From assembly GCA_965115885.1 (NCBI GenBank), contig OZ220479.1:372001-436000 (forward strand): 64,000 nucleotides of DNA. The letters are read 5' to 3'. The position numbers and the translations under genes are program-made. Within the stretch, counting starts at the first letter, position 1. Each line of letters begins with the position of its first letter. The notes below the pieces were generated by a model that saw nothing but the letters and a program-made list of their open reading frames with translations, was not told the origin of the DNA and did no database searches. The stretch comes from BD2-11 sp965115885. Its GTDB lineage: Bacteria; Gemmatimonadota; Gemmatimonadetes; Longimicrobiales; Gaopeijiaceae. Shown here one piece after another: positions 47,178 to 55,912 of the stretch.

Positions 47178-48044
47178 GTGGCCGAGGGCACGCCCGTGCG
47201 GCGCATCGCCGTGATCGGATCCGGCACGATGGGCGCCGGCATCGCCCAGGTCGCGGCGCTCGCCGGACTCGAGGTGGCGCTCCACGACGTCGCCGACGAA
47301 GCGCTCGCGCGGGCGGAGGCGAACGTCGCGCGCGCCGTGGACCGACGCTTGCGGTCCGGGCGGCTCCGCAAAGACGACGGGACCGCCGCGCTCGCCCGCA
47401 TCCGCACGACCCGCGACTTGGCCCGGGCCGTCTCCGGGATCGGACTGGCGATCGAGGCGGCGCCCGAGGAAGCCTCGCTCAAGCATCGGATCTTCGCCGA
47501 GTTGGACCGGCTCGCTCCGCCCGGCGCGATTCTGGCGTCCAACACGTCGTCGATCTCCGTCACCTCGATGGGCGCCCGCACGGCGCGGCCCGACCGCGTC
47601 GTCGGCATGCACTTCATGAATCCGGTGCCTGCGATGCGGCTCGTGGAGGTGGTGCGCGGGTTGCGGACCAGCGACGCCGCCGTCGACGCGGTGCTCGAAC
47701 TGTCGATCCGGCTGGGCAAGACGCCGGTGGAGGTGAACGACTTCCCGGGCTTCGTCTCGAACCGCGTCCTGATGCCGATGATCAACGAGGCGATCTCCGC
47801 TCTCGCGGAAGGCGTGGCCGGGGCGGAGGCGATCGACGAGGTGATGCGGCTGGGGATGAACCACCCCATGGGTCCGCTGGCGCTCGCGGACCTGATCGGG
47901 CTGGACACCTGCCTGAGCGTCCTGGAGGTGCTGCACCGGGAACTGGGCGACGACCGCTATCGCCCCGCCCCGCTGCTGCGCAAGTACGTGGCCGCCGGCT
48001 GGCTGGGACGCAAGAGCGGACGCGGATTCCATCGGCATGAGTAG
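47178..48044 (+). CDS. 3-hydroxyacyl-CoA dehydrogenase (3-hydroxybutyryl-CoA type)
   Basis: NAD-dependent oxidation of 3-hydroxyacyl-CoA to 3-ketoacyl-CoA, the step before the thiolase upstream. The 288-residue product has the Rossmann start RRIAVIGSGTMGAGIAQVAA, SNTSSISVT, the catalytic His in MHFMNPVPAMRLVEVV and the NDFPGFVSNRVLMPM hinge, and a normal C-terminal dimerisation domain. I use GTG 47178, 7 bases after GGAG; GTG 47196, six codons later, also has a purine-rich stretch upstream and is a real alternative. Confidence 0.93.
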   Translation: MAEGTPVRRIAVIGSGTMGAGIAQVAALAGLEVALHDVADEALARAEANVARAVDRRLRSGRLRKDDGTAALARIRTTRDLARAVSGIGLAIEAAPEEASLKHRIFAELDRLAPPGAILASNTSSISVTSMGARTARPDRVVGMHFMNPVPAMRLVEVVRGLRTSDAAVDAVLELSIRLGKTPVEVNDFPGFVSNRVLMPMINEAISALAEGVAGAEAIDEVMRLGMNHPMGPLALADLIGLDTCLSVLEVLHRELGDDRYRPAPLLRKYVAAGWLGRKSGRGFHRHE

Positions 48045-48079
48045 CGGGTCCCGGCCGCGTCCGTGATGCGCGCGGGTCC

Positions 48080-49309
48080 ATGACTCCGGAAGAACGCGCC
48101 GTCCGGAAACTGGCTCGGGAGTTCGCGGACGGCGAGATCCGCCCCCGCTCCGCGGTCTGGGACGAGCGCCGCCGCCCGGACGAGGGGATCGCCGCGGCGA
48201 TCGCCGAGTTCGGTTTTCCGGGGATGCGCGTCCCCGAAGAGTTCGGCGGCCTCGGCCTCGACCTGTGCGCCTGCCTGGCGGCGACGGAGGAACTGGCCCG
48301 GGGCGACGCGGGCCTCGCGCTTTCCGTGGCGATGCAGAGCGGGCCGGTCACGAGCCTGCTCCGCGCGCGCGCCTCCGAAGACCTGCAGCGGGAGCTCCTC
48401 CCCGGCATCGCTTCCGGGGAATTCCGGATCGCCTTCGCCCTGGGGAGGGCGGAGGCGGGAGACGCCACGGCGACGCCGACCGCCGTCGGCTGGCGTCTGG
48501 ACGGCCGCAAGCGGTGGGTGGTGGACGGCGGCGGAGCCGCGGCGGCGGCGGTCTTCGCCCGCGTGGGCCCGGAACGCGGGACGGAGCGCCGCGTGGGCGT
48601 CTTCCTGGTGGACACCGCCGGACCCGGATACCGCGTCGCGCGCCGCCGCGAGACCCTCGGCCTGTGCGCGGCGGAGATCGTCGACGTCGAGCTCGACGGC
48701 GTTCGAGTGGACGCCGATCGGACGATCGGACGCCCGGCGCCCGGGTTCGAGTGCGCGGAGACGGCGCTCCCCGTCTCCCGTCTCGGAGGCGCGGCGGTCG
48801 CCCTGGGCGTCGCTCAGGCCGCCTTCGAGCACGCCGCCGGGTACGCGCGCGAGCGCGAGCAGTTCGGCCGCACGCTCGCGGCCTTCGGAGCCATCCGGCA
48901 CAAGCTCGCCGGAATGGCCACCCGGATCGCGGCGGCGCGGGCCCTGGTGCGGGAGACCGCGCGCGCTCTCGACGCGGGCGGCGCGGGCGGAGTGGGCACG
49001 GCTTCCTGGACGGGCCGTCCCGGCCTGGCGGCGACGCCGGACATGGCCAGATGGGCGGCGAACCGGGCGGCCGTGTCGGTGGCGCGCGAAGCCGTTCAGA
49101 TCTTCGGAGGGTACGGGTACATGCGCGACTATCCGGTCGAGAAGCTGATGCGCGACGCCAGCGGCACGGGCATCTGCGAGGCCACGGGCGGGGTGTTGCG
49201 CATCGTCGCGGCGCGCGGGTTCCAGGCTCCGGCCGCGGCCGGGCGAGGGGAGGCCGCGCGCCGCGCACAGCGGGAGGTTCGCGAAATCCGAGACGAGGGA
49301 ACGACATGA
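48080..49309 (+). CDS. Acyl-CoA dehydrogenase
   Basis: FAD enzyme making 2-enoyl-CoA from acyl-CoA. The product has 409 residues with the three usual domains: helical N-terminus with FPGMRVPEEFGGLGLDL, a central beta domain, and a C-terminal helical domain with REQFGRTLAAFGAIRHKLAGM and VQIFGGYGYMRDYPVEKLMRDA. The expected catalytic Glu is at ICEAT near residue 375. The central domain departs from the usual FALTEP motif (FALGRAEAGDA), so its substrate may be unusual. Its stop overlaps the next gene's ATG. Context suggests branched-chain acyl-CoA. Confidence 0.88.
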   Translation: MTPEERAVRKLAREFADGEIRPRSAVWDERRRPDEGIAAAIAEFGFPGMRVPEEFGGLGLDLCACLAATEELARGDAGLALSVAMQSGPVTSLLRARASEDLQRELLPGIASGEFRIAFALGRAEAGDATATPTAVGWRLDGRKRWVVDGGGAAAAAVFARVGPERGTERRVGVFLVDTAGPGYRVARRRETLGLCAAEIVDVELDGVRVDADRTIGRPAPGFECAETALPVSRLGGAAVALGVAQAAFEHAAGYAREREQFGRTLAAFGAIRHKLAGMATRIAAARALVRETARALDAGGAGGVGTASWTGRPGLAATPDMARWAANRAAVSVAREAVQIFGGYGYMRDYPVEKLMRDASGTGICEATGGVLRIVAARGFQAPAAAGRGEAARRAQREVREIRDEGTT

Positions 49310-50397
49310 AGCCATTCGAGGAGATGGCGGCCCGCCGCCACGATCAACTGACGTTCTGGTCGGAGCCCGAGGCGGGCTACCGGGGCGTCGTCGCCGTCCA
49401 CGACACGACGCTCGGCCCGGCCCTGGGAGGCACCCGCCTGTGGACGTACGCGAGCGAGGAGGACGCCGTGATCGACGCGTTGCGCCTCGCGCGCGGCATG
49501 ACCTACAAGGCGGCCGTCGCCGGCCTGGACCTGGGCGGGGGAAAGTCGGTGATCCTCGCGAACGGACCCGTTCGCGACCGCGCGCGGCTCTTCCGGGCGC
49601 ACGGCCGCGCGGTGGACTCGTTGGGAGGACGCTACATCACGGCCGAGGACGTCGGCACCTCGGCGGAAGACATGGAGTTGGTGCGTGCGGAAACCCGGTG
49701 GGTGGTCGGAGTTCGCAAGGGCTCCGGGGGGCCCTCCTCGGCCACCGCCCGCGGCGTCCACCAAGGGATCAGGGCGTGCGCGCGGGAGCGCTGGGGCGAC
49801 CCGTCCCTGGCGGGCAGGCACGTCGCCGTCCAGGGCGTGGGGCTCGTCGGGCACCGTCTGTGCGCCGAGCTGGCGGCCGAAGGCGCCCGGCTCACGGTCG
49901 CCGACGTCGACCCCGACTCCGTCCGGCGCGCCGTGAACGAGTTCGGCGCCGCCGCCGTCCCGCCGGACGAAATCTACGACGTGCGCGCCGACGTCTTCGC
50001 CCCCTGCGCGCTGGGCGGGGTGATCGACGACCGGACCGCCGAACGGCTCCGCGTGGACATCGTGGCGGGTTCGGCCAATAATCAGCTGGCCGAGCCGAGG
50101 CACGCCGCCGCCTTGGAGGAGCGGGGCATCCTGTTCGCCCCGGACTACGTGATCAACGCCGGAGGGCTCATCGACGTGTACGGCGAGCTTCGCGGCTGGT
50201 CCGCCGAGCGCACCCGGAAGAAGACGGTCGGCATCCACGACGTCCTGCTGGACGTCTTCCGACGCGCCCGCGAGGGCGGCGTCACCGCCGCCGAGGCCGC
50301 GGACCGCGCCGCCCTGCAGGCGCTCGAGGACGCCCGCCGTCCCGGGGGCGCCGAGCCCGGACGCCGCGTGCGGCACGCGGCGTCCGTGAGCGCCTGA
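49306..50397 (+). CDS. Leucine/valine-type amino acid dehydrogenase
   Basis: NAD-dependent oxidative deamination of branched-chain amino acids to 2-oxo acids. The 363-residue product has the Glu/Leu/Phe/Val dehydrogenase core MTYKAAVAGLDLGGGKSVI with Lys68 and Lys80 at the two catalytic positions, followed by ITAEDVGTS and a Rossmann domain (VAVQGVGLVGHRL). Length fits leucine dehydrogenase rather than the longer glutamate dehydrogenase. ATG 49306 overlaps the acyl-CoA dehydrogenase stop, tying it to acyl-CoA breakdown. Confidence 0.9.
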   Translation: MKPFEEMAARRHDQLTFWSEPEAGYRGVVAVHDTTLGPALGGTRLWTYASEEDAVIDALRLARGMTYKAAVAGLDLGGGKSVILANGPVRDRARLFRAHGRAVDSLGGRYITAEDVGTSAEDMELVRAETRWVVGVRKGSGGPSSATARGVHQGIRACARERWGDPSLAGRHVAVQGVGLVGHRLCAELAAEGARLTVADVDPDSVRRAVNEFGAAAVPPDEIYDVRADVFAPCALGGVIDDRTAERLRVDIVAGSANNQLAEPRHAAALEERGILFAPDYVINAGGLIDVYGELRGWSAERTRKKTVGIHDVLLDVFRRAREGGVTAAEAADRAALQALEDARRPGGAEPGRRVRHAASVSA

Positions 50398-50404
50398 GCC
50401 GCAC

Positions 50405-51652
50405 GTGTCCCGGGACCGCCTGCGCCGTCTCGACCCCGAGGTCCACCGCGCCGTGCGGGCCGAGGAGGCCCGCCAGCGGGATCAGCTGGGGATGATCGCC
50501 AGCGAGAACTTCGCTTCCCGGGCGGTTTTGGAGGCGACCGGCTCGGCGCTCACCGACAAGTACGCGGAGGGACTTCCGGGGCGGCGCTACTACGGCGGCT
50601 GCGAGCACGTCGACGAGGTCGAGGACTTGGCCCGCGCCCGCGCCCGCACGCTCTTCGGGGCCGAACACGCCAACGTCCAGCCGCATTCCGGGGCCCAGGC
50701 CAACCTGGCCGCCTTCCTCGCCTTCCTTCGGCCCGGAGCCCGCTTTCTGGGCATGCGGCTCAGCCACGGCGGGCATCTCACGCACGGATCGCGGGTCAAC
50801 GTCAGCGGCATGTGGTTCCGGGCGTCGTCGTACGGCGTGCGCGAGTCGGACGGCCTCGTCGACTACGACCTCGTGCGCGCCCGCGCGCGCGAGATGCGCC
50901 CGCGGCTGATCGTCGCGGGGGCCAGCGCCTACCCGCGCATCCTCGACTTCGCCGCCTTCGGCGAGATCGCCCGCGAAGTCGAAGCGATCCTCATGGTGGA
51001 CATGGCCCATATCGCCGGGCTCGTCGCCGGCGGCGTGCATCCCAGCCCGATTCCGCACGCCCAGGTCGTGACCTCGACCACGCACAAGACTCTGCGCGGG
51101 CCGCGCGGCGGCCTGATCCTGGCGCCGTCCGAACACGCGCGCGCCGTCGATCGGGCGGTGTTCCCGGGCTCCCAAGGCGGACCGATGATGCACGTGATCG
51201 CCGCCAAGGCGGTGGCGTTCCGCGAGGCGCTGGATCCGGAATTCGCCGTCTACGCGCGGCAGGTGGTGGCGAACGCGCGCGCTTTGGGGTCCGCTCTGAC
51301 GGAACGCGGCTTCCGCCTGGTGAGCGGCGGCACCGACACCCACCTGATCCTGATCGATTTCGGCCGGGACGGCATCTCGGGGGCGCAGGCGGAGGCGGCG
51401 CTCGCGCGCGCGGACATCGCCGTCAACAAGAACGCGGTGCCCGGGGAACGCCGCCCGCCGCTGGTCACGTCCGGGATCCGCCTCGGCACCTCCGCGCTCA
51501 CCAGCCGCGGCATGGGCGTCGAGCAGATGCGCCGGATCGCGGGCTGGATGGCGCGCGTGCTCCGCAGCCCGGAGAAGGACGAGGTGCTTCGGCGGGTGCG
51601 CGGGGAGGTGCGCGAGACGAGCGCGTCCTTCCCGCTCCGGGCCCCGACCTAG
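50405..51652 (+). CDS. glyA: Serine hydroxymethyltransferase
   Basis: PLP enzyme that interconverts serine and glycine while charging tetrahydrofolate with one carbon. The 415-residue product shows LGMIASENFASRAVLEATGS, YAEGLPGRRYYGGCEHVD, the PLP-lysine segment VTSTTHKTLRGPRGG and the TSGIRLGTSALTSRG C-terminal motif. GTG 50405 starts 7 bases after the previous stop. All active-site motifs are intact. Confidence 0.96.
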   Translation: MSRDRLRRLDPEVHRAVRAEEARQRDQLGMIASENFASRAVLEATGSALTDKYAEGLPGRRYYGGCEHVDEVEDLARARARTLFGAEHANVQPHSGAQANLAAFLAFLRPGARFLGMRLSHGGHLTHGSRVNVSGMWFRASSYGVRESDGLVDYDLVRARAREMRPRLIVAGASAYPRILDFAAFGEIAREVEAILMVDMAHIAGLVAGGVHPSPIPHAQVVTSTTHKTLRGPRGGLILAPSEHARAVDRAVFPGSQGGPMMHVIAAKAVAFREALDPEFAVYARQVVANARALGSALTERGFRLVSGGTDTHLILIDFGRDGISGAQAEAALARADIAVNKNAVPGERRPPLVTSGIRLGTSALTSRGMGVEQMRRIAGWMARVLRSPEKDEVLRRVRGEVRETSASFPLRAPT

Positions 51653-51794
51653 CCGGACGGTCGCGTTGGAGGCGGACGCGGCCGGGTCGCCGTGCCCGGC
51701 AAGGCCGCAATATCATGCCCCGCAACGGGAAATGCCCCGCGCCGCCCGGGGGGTCGGGCTGGCGCTCTCCGGGAAATCGCTTCAGATTCCCTCC

Positions 51795-52175
51795 ATGAAC
51801 AACCCTCAGATCGCCGAAGACGCCCTGGTCCGGTTGCACGACCGCAATCCGCGCTTCCACGCCAAAGCGTATCTGTTCGTTCTCTCCGCCTTGCAGTCGG
51901 TCTCGGACTCGCTCGAGGAGCGGCGGCACGTCTCCGGCACGGAACTGGCGCAAGGGGTGAGGCGTCTCGCTCTGGACCAGTACGGTCCCATGGCGCGCAC
52001 GGTTCTGGAACACTGGGGCGTTCACGCCACCGAGGATCTGGGCGAGATCGTCTTCGACCTGGTCGATTGCGGAATTCTGCTGAAGCAGGACGGGGACTCT
52101 CCCGACGATTTCAGGGGCGTGTACGACTTCGAGGACGTCTTCGAGCAGGACTATCCGTGGGGCGGCAGGGCCTAG
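51795..52175 (+). CDS. Minf_1886 family protein
   Basis: A 126-residue protein of the Minf_1886 family, whose function is not known to me. It shows the typical YLFVLSALQSV segment, HVSGTELAQGVRRLALDQYGPMARTVLEHWGV (key pieces HVSGTEL and QYGPMARTVLEHWG) and the acidic DFEDVFEQDYPW end. No membrane segment. The frame is open upstream; ATG 51795 begins the conserved part. It is followed 72 bases later by a small zinc ribbon protein, an order I would expect to be conserved. Confidence 0.8.
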   Translation: MNNPQIAEDALVRLHDRNPRFHAKAYLFVLSALQSVSDSLEERRHVSGTELAQGVRRLALDQYGPMARTVLEHWGVHATEDLGEIVFDLVDCGILLKQDGDSPDDFRGVYDFEDVFEQDYPWGGRA

Positions 52176-52247
52176 GCTCCCGCCCGAGCTTGGTTCAACG
52201 CGCAACCGGTCTCGTCCGAACCGAGACCGCCCGACAGGGGACTGGAC

Positions 52248-52439
52248 ATGTCTGAGAACTTCCCTCCTTGTCTCAAGTGCAGCACGGGACTGTTGCTTCC
52301 CCTGTCCGACTACGGACGCGAGGGAGCCTCGATTCGATACAAGGCGTGGGTCTGCTCCAACCCCGACTGCGGCTTCAACATCAGAGTCGACAACGGGGAG
52401 GTCACCTTCGGTCGCGAGATCGGCCAGAGCTACAAGTAG
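52248..52439 (+). CDS. Small zinc-ribbon protein
   Basis: A 63-residue protein with Cys pairs CLKC near the start and CSNPDC in the middle, giving one C2C2 zinc ribbon. It starts at ATG 52248 after AGGGG at good spacing. Function unknown; such ribbons bind nucleic acid or protein. Confidence 0.75.
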   Translation: MSENFPPCLKCSTGLLLPLSDYGREGASIRYKAWVCSNPDCGFNIRVDNGEVTFGREIGQSYK

Positions 52440-52461
52440 CTCCCCCGCCGCCCGCGCTCCG

Positions 52462-54084
52462 ATGACGCCCCGCGCGAACGCGAACCGCGGCGCGCCTCCC
52501 CGGGGCCGGCGCGGTCGCCGCCTGGGGATCCTCTTCGGCGGTCCCGACGTCCACGCGCCCACCGGCAGCGAGGCTGCGTCCTTCGACCGCCTCGCCATCG
52601 ACCGTCTCGGCGTTCCGGGCCGAGTCCTGATCGAGAACGCGGGCCGATCCGCCGCCCAAGTGCTCGAACGCGTGTTCCCGGAGGGTCCGGTCGTCGTGTT
52701 CGTGGGAGCCGGAAACAACGGCAGCGACGGTCTCGCCCTGGCGCGCACGCTGGCGGGATGGGGTCGCCCGGTCACGGTCGCGAAGGCGTCCGCGCGCGCT
52801 CCGGACGCCGGCCTGCTGCACCGGTGGCCGCTTCCCGTTCTGGACGCGACCGACCGCGGCGCCGCGCGCGACGTCGAGCGCGCGACCGCCGCCGGCGTGC
52901 TGGTGGACGCGGTGCTCGGCACCGGGATCTCGGGCGCGCCCCGTTCTCCGCAGGCGCGGATTCTGAAGCGCATGAACCGGTCCGGCCGGCCGATTCTCTC
53001 GCTCGACGTCCCTTCCGGGGTGGACGCCGACACCGGCTCCGTCCCCGGAGAGGCCGTCCGCGCCCGCGCGACGGTCGCCTTCGGCTGGCCCAAGCTGGGC
53101 GCTCTGCTGCAGCCGGGGCGGGCGCGCGCGGGGCGGCTGGTGGCGGTGGAGATCGGGTTTCCGCCGCCGCCGCCGGAGGCTTTCGGGGCGCGGGTCGTCA
53201 CGCCCGGATGGGCGCGCGAAGCGTTGCCGGCTCGTCCGGTCGAGACCCACAAGCACGAGGTCGGCGCGTTGCTCCTGCTGGCGGGCTCGCCCGGGATGGC
53301 GGGCGCGGCGATCCTGGCGGCCCGCGCGGCCCTGAGGACCGGGGCGGGTCTCGTCCGCATCGCGAGCGACCTCTCCGGTCGTCGCCTGCTGCAGGGCGCC
53401 GTCCCGGAGGCGGTGTTCGTGGACGCGTCCGACGCCTCGGCGCTCGCACGCGCGGCGGAGAAGTCGACCGCGGTCGCGGCGGGTCCCGGGCTCGGGGTCG
53501 ATTCCGGCGCCGCGGCCAGCCTGAAGACGGCCCTGGAGGCGTCCGGCGACGCCCCGGTGCTGCTCGACGCCGACGCCCTGAACCTGGTGGCGAAGGGGGC
53601 GGGCCCCGTTCTCGGCGAACTGGGGCCGACGCGGCCGGTGCTGGTGACGCCCCATCGAGGGGAGATGCGGCGACTCGCGGCGGACGTCCCGGGTCTTTCC
53701 GGTCCCCCCCACCGGCGGGCGCTCGACCGGGCGGAGGCGTGGTCGTGCACCGTGCTGCTCAAGGGCAACCCGTCGGTCGTGGCCGCCCCCGACGAACGGC
53801 TTCTGGTGGGAGGGCTCGGGAGCTCCGACTTGGCCGCCGCCGGGATGGGCGACGCGTTGAGCGGGGTGGCGGGATCCCTGCTCGCGCAGGGGTGCGATCC
53901 CCCGATGGCCGGCGGGCTGGCCCTGCACCTGACCGGGGCCGCGGCCGCGATCGGACGCGAGGGCTGCGGGCTGGTGCCCAGCGACGCGATCGCCCGCCTC
54001 CCCCGAGCGCTGCGCCTGCGGCCGCGCCGGAGGAGCCGCCTCGACCTCCCCTTCGTCGTCTTCGACCAGGCCGCTTCCCGGTGA
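52462..54084 (+). CDS. nnr: Bifunctional NAD(P)H-hydrate epimerase / ADP-dependent dehydratase
   Basis: Repairs damaged NAD(P)H hydrates. The 540-residue product has an N-terminal YjeF epimerase domain (GAGNNGSDGLALAR, LDVPSGVDADTGSV) and, from about residue 250, a ribokinase-like dehydratase domain with LAGSPGMAGAAILAARAA, TPHRGEMRRL, VLLKGNPSVVAAP and the GMGDALSG active-site loop. ATG 52462. Its stop overlaps the thiL GTG. Confidence 0.93.
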   Translation: MTPRANANRGAPPRGRRGRRLGILFGGPDVHAPTGSEAASFDRLAIDRLGVPGRVLIENAGRSAAQVLERVFPEGPVVVFVGAGNNGSDGLALARTLAGWGRPVTVAKASARAPDAGLLHRWPLPVLDATDRGAARDVERATAAGVLVDAVLGTGISGAPRSPQARILKRMNRSGRPILSLDVPSGVDADTGSVPGEAVRARATVAFGWPKLGALLQPGRARAGRLVAVEIGFPPPPPEAFGARVVTPGWAREALPARPVETHKHEVGALLLLAGSPGMAGAAILAARAALRTGAGLVRIASDLSGRRLLQGAVPEAVFVDASDASALARAAEKSTAVAAGPGLGVDSGAAASLKTALEASGDAPVLLDADALNLVAKGAGPVLGELGPTRPVLVTPHRGEMRRLAADVPGLSGPPHRRALDRAEAWSCTVLLKGNPSVVAAPDERLLVGGLGSSDLAAAGMGDALSGVAGSLLAQGCDPPMAGGLALHLTGAAAAIGREGCGLVPSDAIARLPRALRLRPRRRSRLDLPFVVFDQAASR

Positions 54085-55094
54085 GCGGCGCCTTGGGGCC
54101 GGGCGTCGAGTTCGATCTGATCCGGTCCTTTCAGGCCGCCGGGCCGCCCCCCGGGGCGGAGGTGCGGGTCGGTTCGGGCGACGACTGCGCGGTGCTCGAG
54201 TCCGGGTGGGTGGTGAGCACCGACGCCTTCGTCGAGGACGTCCACTTCCGGCGCGCTTGGATCGACTTCGCCGAGGTCGGCTACCGCGCCGTCGCCGCCG
54301 CCCTCAGCGACGTGGCCGCCATGGCCGCGCGGCCCGTCGGCGTACTGGTCGCTCTCGCCCTGCCGGAGGCGGAGCTCCGAGAAACGGCGGAAGGGATGCG
54401 CCGGGGGGTCCGCGACGCGTGCGCGCGCGCGCGTTGCGCGCTCGTCGGAGGCGATCTCGCGCGTTCTCCCGGCCCGGTGGTCGCGAACGTGGTCGTCCTG
54501 GGCCGCGCGCAACGTCCCGTGCTGCGGAGCGGCGCGCGGCCGGGCGACGAGGTGTGGGTGACCGGCACGCTGGGCGCCAGCGCGGCCGCGTTGCGCCAGT
54601 GGGCGCGCGGGCGCGCCCCCGATCCGGCGTTGCGACGGGCCTTCGCCGCGCCCGTCGCGCGCCTGGAGGAAGCGCGCTGGCTCGCCGAACGCACCCGCAT
54701 GACCGCCCTGATCGACCTCTCCGACGGGCTCGTGGGAGACGCGGCCCATCTCGCCGCGGCGAGCGGGGCGGCCGTCGTCCTGGACCCGTCCCTCGTGCCC
54801 GTCGCCCCCGCGGCCGTCGCAGCCGCCGGGTCGCGCCGGCGCGCGTTGCCCTTGGCGCTCGGCGGCGGCGAGGACTACGAGCTCTGCTTCGCGGCGCGGC
54901 CGGGATCCACCGATCCCGTCACGGCCGACTTCCGGCGCGCCTTCGGCGCGCCCCTGACGCGCGTGGGAATCGTCGCCCGGGGCGCGGGCGTCGAACTCGA
55001 GGGCGCCGACGGCTCGGAGCTCGGAGCCATGGGCTTCGACCACTTTCGCGCCCGGCCGCGCGCCGCCGCCGCCGGGCGCTCGGGCCGTCGGTGA
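54081..55094 (+). CDS. thiL: Thiamine-monophosphate kinase
   Basis: ATP-dependent last step of thiamine diphosphate synthesis. The 337-residue product has GSGDDCAVLE, VSTDAFVEDVHFR, the GYRAVAAALSDVAAM segment and DLSDGLVGDAAHLA, standard ThiL motifs that bind Mg-ATP. GTG 54081 overlaps the nnr stop. A plsC gene follows after 13 bases. No other thiamine gene is nearby. Confidence 0.93.
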   Translation: MSGALGPGVEFDLIRSFQAAGPPPGAEVRVGSGDDCAVLESGWVVSTDAFVEDVHFRRAWIDFAEVGYRAVAAALSDVAAMAARPVGVLVALALPEAELRETAEGMRRGVRDACARARCALVGGDLARSPGPVVANVVVLGRAQRPVLRSGARPGDEVWVTGTLGASAAALRQWARGRAPDPALRRAFAAPVARLEEARWLAERTRMTALIDLSDGLVGDAAHLAAASGAAVVLDPSLVPVAPAAVAAAGSRRRALPLALGGGEDYELCFAARPGSTDPVTADFRRAFGAPLTRVGIVARGAGVELEGADGSELGAMGFDHFRARPRAAAAGRSGRR

Positions 55095-55107
55095 GTCGGG
55101 ATCCGAC

Positions 55108-55908
55108 GTGCGGACGCTTCGGACGGGTTGGGTGGCGCTGGCGGCCGTCGGCGTTACGGGATGGTACGCGGCGGTCATCCTGTTCTCCTCCCTGGCGCCC
55201 CGTTGGCGCCGCCGCCGCTGCGGGCGCTGGGCGCGGGGCTGGACCGCCTTCATCCTGCGCGCCGCCGGCGTGAAGGTCGCCGCGACCGGGCTCGAACGGA
55301 TCGATCCGGAACGCTCGCAGATCGTCGTCTCGAATCATCAGTCCTGGTTCGACGTGCTCGCCCTATTCGCCACCTTTCCGACCTCTCTGCGCTTCGTGGC
55401 CAAGCGGGAGCTGAGTTCGATCCCGGTGTTCGGCAAGGCGTTCGAGCGGTGCGGCCACATCTCCATCGACCGCCGCGACCGCAGGAGCGCGATCGCGTCG
55501 CTGGAGCGGGCGGCCGCGCGCCTGCGCGAGCGAACCCTGCACGTGGTCGTGTTCGCGGAGGGCACCCGCTCGCCGACCGGGAAGCTGCAGCCTTTCAAGA
55601 AGGGCGCCTTCGTGCTGGCCCTCGAGACGCGCGCTCCCGTGCTGCCGGTCGCGGTGACGGGAAGCCGTGCGGTCATGGCCAAGCACAGCTACGCGATCCG
55701 GCCGGGCCCGATCGAGGTGCGCGTCGGCGAACCCGTCGAAATGGACGACTTGGCCGTCGGAGACCGCAACGCGTTGCGCGACCGCACGCGACGGGCGATC
55801 GCGGAGCTCATGGCCGCGCCGTCGCCGGGAAGGGAGGAAGGGGAATCCGCGTCGTCCCCCGCCTCCGCCGCTCCCCCGGCTTCCGGGACCCGACGCGAAA
55901 GGAGATGA
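55108..55908 (+). CDS. plsC: 1-acylglycerol-3-phosphate O-acyltransferase
   Basis: Makes phosphatidic acid by acylating lysophosphatidate at the membrane. The 266-residue product has an N-terminal membrane segment, the catalytic NHQSWFD (HX4D) near residue 77, KRELSSIPVFG, and FAEGTRSPTGKL, all typical of PlsC. GTG 55108. The C-terminal 30 residues are low complexity, rich in Pro, Ala and Ser. Confidence 0.93.
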   Translation: MRTLRTGWVALAAVGVTGWYAAVILFSSLAPRWRRRRCGRWARGWTAFILRAAGVKVAATGLERIDPERSQIVVSNHQSWFDVLALFATFPTSLRFVAKRELSSIPVFGKAFERCGHISIDRRDRRSAIASLERAAARLRERTLHVVVFAEGTRSPTGKLQPFKKGAFVLALETRAPVLPVAVTGSRAVMAKHSYAIRPGPIEVRVGEPVEMDDLAVGDRNALRDRTRRAIAELMAAPSPGREEGESASSPASAAPPASGTRRERR

Positions 55909-55912
55909 CGCC

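Noticed and set aside
50398..50404. Glycine riboswitch upstream of glyA
   Set aside because: Only 7 bases separate glyA from the previous gene, so there is no room.
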